In this document: in pieces, positions 47,463 to 58,839 of the stretch | Position numbering within the stretch: position 1 is the stretch's first letter | Layout: every line of letters begins with the position of its first letter | Source: Rhodocollybia butyracea | Lineage: Eukaryota; Basidiomycota; Agaricomycetes; Agaricales; Omphalotaceae | Direction of reading: 5' to 3' | Assembly (NCBI GenBank): GCA_015501585.1 | Contig: JADNRY010000185.1 | Location: forward strand, 62,001-126,000 | DNA: 64,000 nt | The notes under the pieces: generated by a model | Database searches by the model: none | Seen by the model: the letters and a program-made list of their open reading frames with translations, nothing else | Told to the model about the DNA's origin: nothing | Translations under genes and position numbers: made by a program

Positions 47463-48770
47463 GTGGGGATGGTGGAGAATTTTGTCAAAACTAGAACAAG
47501 TTTGTTAGTGTTCAGCAATCAGTACTGGATGCATAGCACACCTACTACAAGCCACACGCTTCCTTCGTTGTCCAGATTCACCAGAAGACACCTTTTACAT
47601 TTTCCCGCAGATCCCTTCATGAGGCTGTCAAACTCGCTTCCGGTTTGGATTTATAGTCCTATTGTTGAGTTGCGGGCTCCATGACTAGAGCCAAAACCAG
47701 ATAGCTGTTATCGTTGAGAGGCCACTTGTCTGCGGAAGCCTTCGTTGCATTTCGAGACTGGAAAAGGAATTCAATGAGAAACAACGGAGCAGTGGTCAAG
47801 ACGTGAACTCACCATTAAGGCATAGCATACCATAAAGATTCAGGTGAGCTCAGAATGTGATCAGATCATCAAGAGACTTGAAGTGGTGCTTGGCTTACGC
47901 CAGTGAAGCTTTGAGAGAACCGTCATAGATTATGCCGTCAAAGCCCATTTTACCAGGCCCAAATGACAACAACAACGACGATCAGGCATCTAGTACTAAC
48001 AAAGGGGATGAGAAATGCGGATTTAATACGGAAGAGAATGAACTTACGCAGACTGACAGCACCTGGTAGCAGTTAAGCTACGGAGAGAGTATGCCTGGGC
48101 GGGCCTCAAAGGAGGTTGAGGCATAAATTACGGAACAATAACAGTAGGATATCGGGCTCTAGGGGATCATTGCGACATATTGTAGTGACAGCGAAGTGTA
48201 CGGGATAGTGAAGAAAGGTCCCGACAACGCTGGAACAACTTGGTTAGTGTTCAGCTATCGGTACTGAAAGTTCAGTATACCCACCAAAAGCGGCAAGCAT
48301 CCCCCATCATTTAGATCCACCACCAGACACCTCTCACTGAGCCTCCCACCTTGAGGAAGTTGTTCACCCGTTTGTTCCCATTGTTGACTTGTGGGCTGAG
48401 TCAAAACACTGGGGAGATCGTATCATTGAAAGTTCTCCGTGTCTGTATTTGCTGTACATGCGGTGAACGAGCAAACATATGGTTAGAGCGTTAATGAAGG
48501 TTCCCTTCAGTACTAGAACAAGTCTATTAGTGGACGTGGATCAGTACTGAATGCACAACATAACTAACAGTGACAAGCTACCGTTGTCGTCCAGATCTAC
48601 TGGCAGACACCTCTTGCCTCTCATCAAAGCGCCAAGCTCGCTTCTTGTTTACCCAATCATTGAGTTGTGGGCTCCATGACTAGAGCCAAAACCAGGCAGC
48701 ACGATATCCTGAAGAGTCCGCTTGTCTGCGGAAGCCTTTGCTGCGTTTCAAACAGTGTTGTAAGTGCGGC
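47463..48770 (-). repeat. three copies of a ~280-bp coding-like segment
   Basis: Copies at about 47465-47765, 48215-48470 and 48505-48765. On the minus strand each reads a short peptide block of the type KRCL-V-LD-GS-LLV-LCIQY followed by a stop; examples are RCLPVDLDDNGSLSLLV and RCLVVDLNDGGCLPLLV. Two copies share an upstream block GGCTCTAGTCATGGAGCCC. The peptide block is conserved better than its surroundings, which suggests past coding function. Family unknown. Confidence 0.5.
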
Positions 48771-49941
48771 GAATGACATGATACAATGCGTTAATGAAGA
48801 ACTCTGGAATTCCAAAGAGGGATTATCTAGCACGCCGTGAGGAGCGTGAGGTTCATAATCCCTAACTATCGGAGGCACACAGGTACAGGCTACACCAAGC
48901 CCCAAGATACCTTTACCTTCCCCTGGCCCGAAATCCTACTTGTGCTTGCACCCGCACTCCTGGGACACAAAGACACCGGCCTACCCCGTGAGCACCGAAC
49001 TGGTATGTTTGGACCTATCGATCTCTGGACAGGACCAGCCACGGGCATGCAGATTTGGCAGGGCGGAGAGGAACGTTTCCCTCGGATGGCGTGTATGAGT
49101 AAAGTGTACAAATAGTACTGGGATGTAGAACAGTAGTCACACAGTCATGGACAGAACTTCATCAAGTTTCTACAGGTAAATTGGGACCGATAGGATTGAA
49201 TGATGTCGAGAACCCCGAGGATCTAATGGGATTGCATTGAACAGATCTTTGTGACTTAAACACTAAACTACCAATCCATTAGACAACGTCAGAGGAAGGG
49301 AAAATTTCCTCACCACGTCAAACGAATCCCTCTGCAAGGTGCATGAAATCATAACGGCGTTGGTCATATTCAGTACTCCTCCCCCTCCAACGTTGTTGCT
49401 TGTAGACTCCCCTTACATCACCGCAAGTCCATGGGCATATACTGTATAACAACGAAAAATACAGGATTGCGATTTAGGATGGCGGAACCAGGATTGTAGG
49501 TCCCAAAGATTTGGGTCCACAAAAAGAAAATGTGTGCTGCAGTGGAGGTATGATGCGTTCTAGAGGATCTTCAGTGCCTGGATACTTGTCCTTACATCCT
49601 CTGGATGCAAAGGAAGACACTGGCCTACACCATGAGGCTCTGGGATGATCTCTCTAAGCCAATAAACATCTTCGGGATTGATGACTTGGCTGATCTTGAT
49701 ATGTTTGATGTCTTCGGAATCCATCGCGAGAGAGTAGTAGAAGTACAAGAGCAACACGCCTCTTGAACAGAGGCAATGGCAAATTAAGTGCCCATGCAAA
49801 TCATAGTCGAGACATTCACCCTAATCCTAATCCTAATATGGTAAACTTAATGTAAATCGAATACAAGACTCTTTTCAATCCAATACAAGACTTCTCTCCT
49901 ATCCCAAGGGCTTCAGGAGAGGTATCTGGGCCCTAGATACC
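48771..49941. other. no supportable gene; two related short blocks
   Basis: Blocks around 48960 and 49610 share AAGACACYGGCCTACMCCRT, indicating another small duplication. A 79-codon minus frame at 49560-49799 has no family. Near 49819 there are three CCTAAT units after CACC, resembling a degenerate telomere repeat. Confidence 0.3.
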
Positions 49942-49944
49942 TCT

Positions 49945-50648
49945 CACTGCGCCAGCGTCAAAAAATATCGGGCGAAATTATTTCCGAAATTATTGCTGTA
50001 ATTGCTTACCTTTTTCGATCAAAATTTCACCTGTAAATCTTTGATAATTTCGGCTGAGAAATATACTGTAATTGATTGTCTTTTTCGATACGATTCGCTG
50101 GTAATCTGTTATCTATTTCGTCCGAAAAAGACAATGAAATTGCTTATCTATTTCATTAAAAATTTCGCTCGAAATACTTACAAGGTAATAACTGGCCAAG
50201 AACTGGGAGGTTCAGTCATGTGATGCATCTGATAAGATTTCCTGTCTTTGAACGCGACCAAAACGCGACTTATGGGATACTGTATATGCATGGCTGCACT
50301 AGTCACCACCAGACAATAAATTGCTCCAGTTCTGCCCTCATATCCACTTAAAGTGTTGTCAGATGCATCACATGACCAAGCCTCCCAGTTCTTGGCCAGT
50401 TATTACCTTGTAAAAATTTCGAGCGAAATTCTTAATTAATCACGAACGAAATAGATAAGTAATCTCATTGTCTTTTTCAAGCAATATATATAGCGAAATT
50501 CCAAAAGAAAAAGATAATCAATTACAATGTATTTTTTGTACAAAATAGAAGACACTTTTCCATTGTAATTTGTATTGAAAAAGGTAAGTAATTACAACAA
50601 TAATTTCGGCAATAATTTCGCCCGATATTTTTTGACACTGGCGTAGTG
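49945..50648. mobile_element. 704-bp foldback MITE, CACTA-like
   Basis: Long inverted arms (about 49945-50235 and 50354-50648) begin CACTGCGCCAGCG on the left and CACTACGCCAGTG on the right (reading inward), followed in both by TCAAAAAATATCGGGCGAAA. The flanks are TCT on both sides (49942-49944 and 50649-50651), a 3-bp target duplication. The CACT ends and 3-bp duplication fit the CACTA/EnSpm superfamily. There is no coding capacity; about 120 bases of unique sequence form the centre. Confidence 0.75.
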
Positions 50649-50651
50649 TCT

Positions 50652-52600
50652 ACTGGAGTCCTCAAGGCTTTGGCATGGCACTTGCTACAAAAACTCGAAC
50701 CCTCAATCCCAGTGAGAAGTCAGTCAAACCAGAGTGATTGGCAGTGATTGCCTGCGATTCAACTGACATTTTTCAGTCACAAAACAATGTCAGCGTTTCG
50801 CAATGATTCATATCGTTTTGCAATTTGTTTTTGGTAGATTTACAAACTTAAATTCCAAGAAAGTGGTCACATTAAGTCCAATTGGTTGAGTACCTGACAG
50901 ACATACACTGTTATTCTTTCTTACCCGGATCATAGTCAATGCTGTATCCGCATTAATAAATAGTCTGCGTCAGCTAAACTGCATCAGCTAGACTCAAAAC
51001 ATACATACATGGAGACTCCTGCAAGTTGCGTCAGATGCAAACAAAAGAGCAGTGAATTTGGATTTAAAAGTGTAGCATTCTGATCCCGAGGAAGCGTTGC
51101 CATCCGTAGTGGCAACATACGGTGTTACTACAGTCCAGAAGGGCATAAGAAGGGTCCAAATGTTGCCAGGTAATGAGTAGAGAAACTAAAGAATGGGTCA
51201 AAGTCCTGTCAAAGTTGTGGCTACTGAGTACTCAACTAGTGCTGTGAGTGAACAATCCTAGATTAAAGGAATGTTAGCGTTCAAGCTTCAAGGGCCATAA
51301 AAAGGACAGATGTACCTGGTAGGACATCGGTCATGGTAGCATATACATCAGCCCTTCCCCCCAGCACCAATCACAAGTTGTTGACACCTTCCAGGCCAGC
51401 AAAGCACAAGCTATGTATCTTGTCATTTGACCAATTCTAGAGCTTGAGAAAGCATGCAGGCACAACGGCCAAATGCAGACTCGTCCTTGCGGTAGAGGAG
51501 CAGTGCCCAATGATAGTACGCGTACAAGGCCAATGTACTCTGACTATCCCACAGCTTCTAGGCATGCATGGGAGCTCTCCACACTGCCTGTTTTTTATTT
51601 TATGAAGTGTGGTAGGAAAAGGTCTTGAAGATGGCTTGAGGGCAAAGGAAGAGGTTGCAGAGATGGTGGTAAAGAAAGACAAAACAGATTCAAATGTGAC
51701 TTTATATACATGGCATTGGCATGACTAAATAATGATAGTGAATATTTACTCAGAGCTGCCAACAACAACAAACATTTATGGAAAACAAGCGTCGACCCTG
51801 ATCAATGATCGACCGTCGCATATCTCAAAACTTGCTAGTCCCATGCACACAAGTAAGGGCCTGTTCGGCAACACAAATCTCAGATTTTGTTTGGATTTTG
51901 CCAGGTATTGCCACCATATAAAAAAGCCATCAAGCATTTGTAAGTATTACTCGGATCAACCAGTTGAGCGCTCCGTGTAAACGTGCATGCTGTCACAGCC
52001 TGTCAGATGTTTCTTCCATGTTGAGGTCAACACCCTGCTCGATGCTCAGACATGCCTGCCGCTCTCAAATGTAGTTTTTACTTTAGGTTTCACTTGCTTA
52101 GACAATATAGAGGAATAAAATCGCTTTAACAATAATATACAATTACATTGAACTTGAAAGATGATGACCAGAACATGTTGGTCACTGGGTGGCATCATTG
52201 AGAGTGGTCGGTATTTGGGTATTTACGTGTAGGTGTGTGAAAGGTGCTATAAAACAACCTAACAAAAACACTACCGCACCTAACTAGACTATCAATATGT
52301 AAGGGAGCGAGGGCGGGTTGTCAGAGATTCCCTGAGGGAAAGTTTGATAGTATCGGAGATATGCACGCAGTTGCTCTAGGTTCAAGACCGTTGCATTAAC
52401 ATGGGTAACTAAGCTTGGACAACTCTTAGAACTGAGTCAAGGGAAGACCAGCTGGGTGTACATATGTACAAGGGAACGTCGGGATGTCCGAATCAATATA
52501 ACCAAACCAAAACCAATAATGTGTATGTGTCCAAAACCAAATAATCAAAACCAAAACCAATACAACAAAACTAAGATTCTCCTAGGCAAACTCTGGCACT
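50652..52600. other. gene-free stretch
   Basis: About 2 kb with no supportable gene. Short frames at 51437-51682 (-) and 51732-51980 (+) have no family. A CAAAACCAA-type simple repeat lies at 52500-52570. Confidence 0.35.
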
Positions 52601-52613
52601 AGCTAGAATAGTA

Positions 52614-54425
52614 ATCTCGAGGTTTGTCAACAACCCTAGGCAAACTCTGGCACTAGCTGCTGTGATGCCGTAAAGTCGTCGACCAAACTCTGGGCCAAGC
52701 TACGATATTGTGAGTGAACTTAATCACTAGGAACTCGTACCACAATCTTAGTGGCTTGCCTAACTTCACAGGGAAGTTGACTAAGGAACCCTCACTCCGG
52801 AGCCAAATAATTCCTTACTAGAAACTGTCCCCTCTAAGGAAGCAACTAGATTTAAGGTTGATCTGGAGTTCGAGGGAACTCACACGCTCAAGACTCAATC
52901 AGATTCTCAAGTGGGCCAAAGGAAGTTTGTGAAATTCTATTACAGGCCAAATTCCGCCGAGCAAGTAATATGACAGTAAATCAAACTCCTTGAAGAAACT
53001 ATCAGTCACTCCATGGTAAAGCATTGAGACTGGCTAACAACTTCATGAAGCAACTAACACTTCTCTGCGGGAACACGTAGAGAGGTGACCAGCTACTTAC
53101 TAGGTGAAGAAACTAACAACCAACTCGTAATCAAGTAGAGAAGCATCACGCTACTAGTCCCAAGGACATTCTACGGAACTCACTTCCTAACATACAAATC
53201 GAGGGAAAGATCCTCTGAGGTGAAGAAACCACAACCAATCTCAAACACTGAGGTGGTAAGTAACTTTGTGAAATTTATTACTTTCTAAAGATAACCAAGT
53301 CAGGAGGTGTCACGCCACTAGTCCCGAGGGGACGTTCTACAGAGCACTGGTCTTAGCAGTCAAGTCAAGGGCAAGAAACTTCGAGGTGAAGGAACACAAC
53401 CAATCTTGTACAGGGCAGGTGGCAAGTAACTTCTTTATTGAATAAATATGTCTGGCTTATATACTGAGTAGAGAGAGTTTAATACAAAAAATAGATGAAA
53501 CAGATATGGAGAGAGACGGAAAGAGAGTGGAACAGAGGAATCTGGCTTGGAAAGGAAACTCCAGCCTATATATGGTACACACAATAAGGAAATAGTCCAT
53601 TCTTGGATATATATCAGAGGTAAAATATGATTTCATGAAGATTAACATAGTTTTAAGGTGTTTTGATCCGAGTGAGGTTTCTCCGATTACTCCACAATTC
53701 TCTGGGGTCAGGAGTACCTTTACGCTTCATGATCACTTGCCGCCCGGTTTCCCTTGGGTGAGTTTCATTCTATTCCTCTGATAGTTCTGTCCATCCTGAG
53801 TGTAATTAACATTCTCTCGAGAAGGCCTGTTGTCTAGCTTTCCAATGACACCACTTATGATGGTCTCGAGCAACTGTGCTGAGCATGTACAAGTGATTCC
53901 CGATAGTCAGCTTTAACAGATAAGACCTCCCCTGTATGATTTCTAAGATCAAATGTTTTGATTTGCCAAGGCTATCCCGGCGCGTAGCTTTCCGTAGGAC
54001 CACTAAGCATGTTTCTACCGTCTTCATGGTTACGACCAGTGCTGCAAATAGACCTCTATGGTTTCCTTGGGATCGTTCTGGTCCATTGTTATGGACGGTA
54101 AAGTCCACATCTTAACATAGCTCGTTGGGGGTCTTAGTGCGAGGGATGCCTTCACTCATAATTCCTTCCCTTGAGTAACATGTTGGCTTAGTACTTATCC
54201 CGCTTCGAGATGTCCTGTAGTTTAGAGAGTATACACTCCTGGGTATAACTAGATTGATGATCTAGCGTTACATCTCCGGGCAGCCCAGGTATCCTTGCTA
54301 GCTTGGCTCTAGGCTACGCTTGTGGGCGTACCTTCACGGCTCGCTGAGTATTATTGTTAAGTTCTTTGCCTTGGCAACAGCTATCATGCTTGGGCTCCGT
54401 ATAACTCTCTTATTGCATTAAGGGT
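52614..54425. repeat. left arm of a long diverged inverted repeat
   Basis: Reverse complement matches 56583-57965. Examples: the TCTAGTTGCTTCCTTAGAGG block (here near 52835, right copy 57843); the ATTTTTTGTATTAAACT block (here near 53485, right copy 57512); and the ACTCAGYGAGYCGTGA block (here near 54345, right copy 56655). The left arm carries about 330 extra bases (52870-53420). It may be one foldback element or two copies of a dispersed element in opposite orientation. Confidence 0.55.
53143..53440. repeat. tandem ~163-bp repeat inside the left arm
   Basis: Two imperfect units share CACGCYACTAGTCCC at the start and a GGTGGYAAGTAACTT end, with a GAGGTGAAGRAACCACAACC-like middle. Confidence 0.5.
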
Positions 54426-55879
54426 AGTCAGTTACACGATTCTGGTTGATTCATAGAGTTGATTTGGAAGTCGATTCTAATGTTGTATCGTAATTAGAAT
54501 TGACGAATCAAATTGACCACCCTTTTGTATCCTGACTTTTACCATTTGATTTTGTGCTCAATCCATACTCTGCATGTGATGCCTCAGTTCACACCCCGTC
54601 AACGAGCTGCTATGTGCGCAATTCGAGGTCATCTTAGGTTCTGGAAGATGCGTAGGAAAATGGCAAAAAAGCTCAATCAGCAGACGGAAAATGAATTACT
54701 GAAATCAGGGCTCTCACAAGCCTTCATACATGACGGGTTGCTTCCTATCCTTGGATAAGCCAAGTGCTAGTGAAGCACTTTGGCACTGTGCTTTCAAACT
54801 CATGAGCAATTCCTCGTGCATACAGCGAATCCTAGCAGCATAGAATTTTGGGACAAGGTAGGCTATAACGTGAGGTCTTTGGGTCCAAATTCCATAGAAA
54901 AACTAAGAAAACTGCATTCTAGCAAAGCACAGCAGTCTAATTTCTCATCCTAAGCCTATCCTTCATCCTCCACTCAGCAGCATCCCAACTTCTCCAACAA
55001 CCTCCTTCAGAGAGGGTCCTGGGTCCTGAAGTGTTGACATTAGAAAGAAGTCCAATGAGGATAGATGAACATTGTTGGAAAAGAAGTTTTAAGATTAGGC
55101 ACCTGCTGAGCACTGTAAAGTCTGCAAGTTGTCAGGCATGCAGGTGAAACTGCCAGAGATTTGGAGGATATAGCAATGTAGTAAAATCATGGCTCGAGAA
55201 AGTGACTGGAGGTGAACAGAACAAGGAGACCTTGGGCATTGAATGATTTACAAGCCCAAGGCCAGTAGAATGATCAAACATTGAAAATCTCAATTGAATT
55301 GTGAAATGATAGAAGAAATGAATACTTCTATCAATGATTGAGGATACGTGACATGGTTGATGTCAAAGGGTAATGAAACAAAGTTGTGCCGGAGATGAAT
55401 GAACATGCTGTGCACCCAGGTATGAGCAGCAGACAGCAGGTGCAAGGGTAAGAGATCCATTCCAACACAAGAGATGGGATGATTCTATTTGGCAACCTGG
55501 TTGCCAGTGCAGCAACCCCTTTGTTATTTGGCACCCCAATTGCCACCAGCTGGACTGTGCCATGGGGATGCCCAAAAAGGTCCTATGTGTGACAATATTA
55601 ATAGTGTGACATTATAATATATTATGAGATCTGATCTACTGAGCACAACCACACCAATTAGTTATAGTGCAAGTGCATTCTGTGCTATTTGTTGTGGTGA
55701 CCACAATCCCAGCTTTGCGGAACAAACAGCACAGCCACACTGCACTTTGCACATCTTGATGCGCATGTCAGAAGATGCATTCCCAGTGGCTGTGCTATGC
55801 ATTTTGTGCATTTTCCAAAGCTTGCATTGTTCTTTTCCCATTAGAATTTTTCCCACCCTAGCTGCATGACTTTGCTACT
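54426..55879. other. region between inverted arms, first part
   Basis: An 81-codon plus frame at 54513-54758 includes MPQFTPRQRAAMCAIRGHLR and a basic helix. It is somewhat like the start of a fungal PIF/Harbinger-type transposase, but no downstream catalytic domain is present. The rest shows no gene. Confidence 0.25.
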
Positions 55880-56430
55880 GATCTAATATTTTTTCGGCTG
55901 GGTCATTCAAGTGTGCCCAAGTCCAGCTCTGAAATGTTTTGCCGCTCTTGTAAGTGTGTTCTGGACCAATTCCCAGTCCTGCCAGAAACTCTGGTGAGCC
56001 TGTAAGTGTGCCCTAGACAGCTTCCATGGTGGCCAAAAATTTTGGCCGCCCTGGTAAGTATGCATTGCAAGTACAAGTGATGCAGTGCATGCAGAAAGAT
56101 AAGCAGGGGCATATAGCTACAGGTACCAGTGACCTACAGAGTGCCAGTACATTCCTAGACCAGCTCAGAGTCCTGGGGCAGCCACAATTTTTGAGCCTGT
56201 AAGTGTGCCCTAGTCCATGGCAGCCAAAAATTTTGGCCACCCTGCAAGACAAACCAAGAGCTGCACCAGTGGTATATATATTTGTTAAATCTCAGCAAAC
56301 CTTGCACTGACCTGAGAAGATCCGCCTCACTGGTACACCAGTTTGGCAATACACTGGTGCAAACCATGGTTATAACAGTTTCAGAACATTGTCACATTGT
56401 GTGTGAGGTGGCCAAAATTTTTGGCCAGCT
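55880..56430. repeat. tandem array with GGCCAAAAATTTTGGCC palindromes
   Basis: Units of about 190 bases share AGCCTGTAAGTGTGCCCTAG and a following CCATGG. They also share the 17-bp palindrome GGCCAAAAATTTTGGCC near 56030 and a version one base shorter at the left near 56225; a diverged version lies near 56410. Each is flanked by C-rich text (CGCCCTGGTAAG, CACCCTGCAAG). Confidence 0.55.
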
Positions 56431-56582
56431 GGGGAGCTAGCCTAGGGTGCACACAGGCTGGCTAGGAATTGTATACATGGGTGCTGAGGATACAGCCAGC
56501 AAGTCTCATGGGGTGGTAATACGCAGATTTTGCACTTAGGCTTGTAGCCATATATTTTGACAATGTATATGTGCTACACATA

Positions 56583-57965
56583 CAATAAGAGGGTTATACG
56601 GAGCCCAAACATGATAACTGTAGCTAACACTTAGTATCTCAGCGATAATACTCAGTTAGTCGTGACAATACACCCACAAGCGTAGTCTGATACTAAACTA
56701 GCAAGGATACTCAAGGTGCCCAGAGACATCAACACTAGATTGTCAGTCTAGTTCTACTCACCCCAATGCATACACAAATCCGCATACTTGGATGTCTTGA
56801 AGTGGGATGAGTACTGGCGGCGGCGTTACCTAAGGAAGGCATCAGAAGGGGAATGCAATCCTCATACTGCGCTAGCGGAAAGATGGACACCGGAGGATAA
56901 GATCTATGATTGCCTTACAGACTGGAAGGAAGATCTTAACATGTTACAATGACTAGTCAGGTTGCGATGTGGCACAGCTGCTAGATGATTAAGCTAGGCA
57001 AATTTGATATTTGATTATCGGCCGACTATTGACTAGGAAAGTCCTACTGCAATAAACCCGATGATCTTATGTTGGATAGGCTATCGCCAAGCCACAGCTC
57101 TGACCATTGTGCTAGCACACATATCTCTGGGGTTCTTGGTATCTACTCAAAGCTAGCGAAGTGAACTATTGCTGGGAGATGTTATTATCTTAAAGGGCTT
57201 GAGCTGGACTTGCTCAAACCTACCAGACGACCTCGAGGATAAACATGTGGACACGTACCTGTGTGGAGCCATGAAACATCTGGTGGAAGGAACGGTTATT
57301 TGCAGTACAAGATTCCACGAGGACCAGAATATGTTAATACATTTTAATTTCTTTTACTTTGATACCCAAATCGGGACCATACCTAAATTGGGACGGTTTT
57401 CTAGATAAATGTACAATATGTATATGTCCGGGCTAGAGTTTCCTTTCTTAGGTAAATTCCTCCCTTTCTCAAATTTCCATCTTACTCTGTTTCTCTCCGA
57501 CTCTGTTTCATCATTTTTTGTATTAAACTAGTAAAGACCCAGTATATAAGTGTGATGTATTTATCTCATAAATCAAGTTATCTTGCCACCTCTCAAAACC
57601 ACCCGTTGTGATGAAGTCAAAGGTCTCTTCACTGCTGGAGTCTGCTAGTCCTCTTAATTCCCCCTGGTTTAAAAGTACTGAGTCAATCAAACACCATAAC
57701 CTGGCATTTGTTTAGGGCGCGTACGGAGTTTTCTCTTTGAAGTTAATATTATATTCTATCTTATAAAGTTTGGATTGGTGTAATAGAAGCTTCATAACAG
57801 CTTTTGCGCCACTTGAGATTGAGTTAGATCTTTTGCATGAATCTAGTTGCTTCCTTAGAGGGGACGGCTTCTAGTAAGGAATTATTCAGCTCCAGAGTGA
57901 GGGTTCCTTAGCTAGCTCTTAACAAGTATTAGCGAGCCACTAAGATTGTGGTACGATGTTAAGAT
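56583..57965. repeat. right arm of the long diverged inverted repeat
   Basis: Counterpart of 52614-54425 in inverted orientation. A 79-codon plus frame (57169-57408) lies inside without a counterpart frame in the left arm, so it is not taken as a gene. Confidence 0.55.
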
Positions 57966-58143
57966 TGTGCAAGACCGAAGGGATCTGATCAGTATCCGAA
58001 AGGTATGTATTGACGAAGTAGGTCTCGGACCGATATCGGAGATTGAAGAAGAAGTGATACGTGCGGTATAGCTATTAGCTAGACCCTCGTCATGCCGAAT
58101 AGTCCCAAGATGAAGTTCAGGAGACAAAGATAGATTTGGCCGA

Positions 58144-58596
58144 TGTAACGGCCAACGAGTAAGACGGAAGAAAGATAGACTAGGGCGGAACTTAGTCGGA
58201 CAGAAGGTCTGGTTTATCCAAGTTGATATTTAAACTGAGGACTACTGTACAAGGTTGTACTACTTATATACTAAGAGTCCAGGGCTTCCGGATTGGTAGA
58301 AGACAATAGTCAGAAACATATACGGAAGACCGAAGTAAGTAATACAATCATAAGACAATAATACTCAATAGATTGGAAAGGGAATATAATCGAAAGATAA
58401 TAAGAACCAATTAGAAAGTAATCCGAAAGGTCTGATGGCGGTATGTCATTGGACAAAGATAAGATATAAGATAGGAAGATAATGAAAAGAGATAAGATGA
58501 CAGAAATAGACGGGATGGAATCGGAATGGTGCTGGGATGATAGTAGAGGTGATCCAGCGATGATCCGAGGGATGCCGATGCGGCATGGCCGTAACA
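58144..58596 (-). repeat. 3' LTR of the minus-strand Ty3/gypsy element
   Basis: Read on the minus strand it starts TGTTACGGCC at 58596 and ends GGCCGTTACA at 58144 (TG...CA, 453 bp). A TATATAAG box lies near 58265 in the same sense. The matching 5' LTR would be beyond the right edge. Confidence 0.7.
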
Positions 58597-58612
58597 GTAT
58601 CCCCCTCTTAGG
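58597..58612 (-). other. polypurine tract of the Ty3/gypsy element
   Basis: AAGAGGGGGATAC lies immediately before the LTR start on the minus strand, as expected for the primer of plus-strand DNA synthesis. It fixes the orientation of the element. Confidence 0.7.
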
Positions 58613-58839
58613 CTTGAGCCTTTGAAAGCCTCTAAGTCCAGAGCCGAAGTCGGACCAATAGGGTGTCGGCCAAGAGTCAGGGTCACCATGATGTGAGAAA
58701 GTCTAGAAGATTCTAAGACATCACCGAGATCTCCGCTTATTGTTGTTCCTGTGATCCTATAGAGTCTAAGCGCCTGGGTATATAAAGTCGTGCCAAAATC
58801 CAAAATTTCCCTAAGTACCCCCATCATTTTACTATCACC

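Noticed and set aside
53806..54108. 100-codon minus frame as a gene in the left arm
   Set aside because: No equivalent frame in the inverted right arm and no family; likely chance.
54513..54758. PIF/Harbinger transposase gene
   Set aside because: Only an N-terminal-like helix of 81 codons; no DDE domain or typical 3-bp target duplication.
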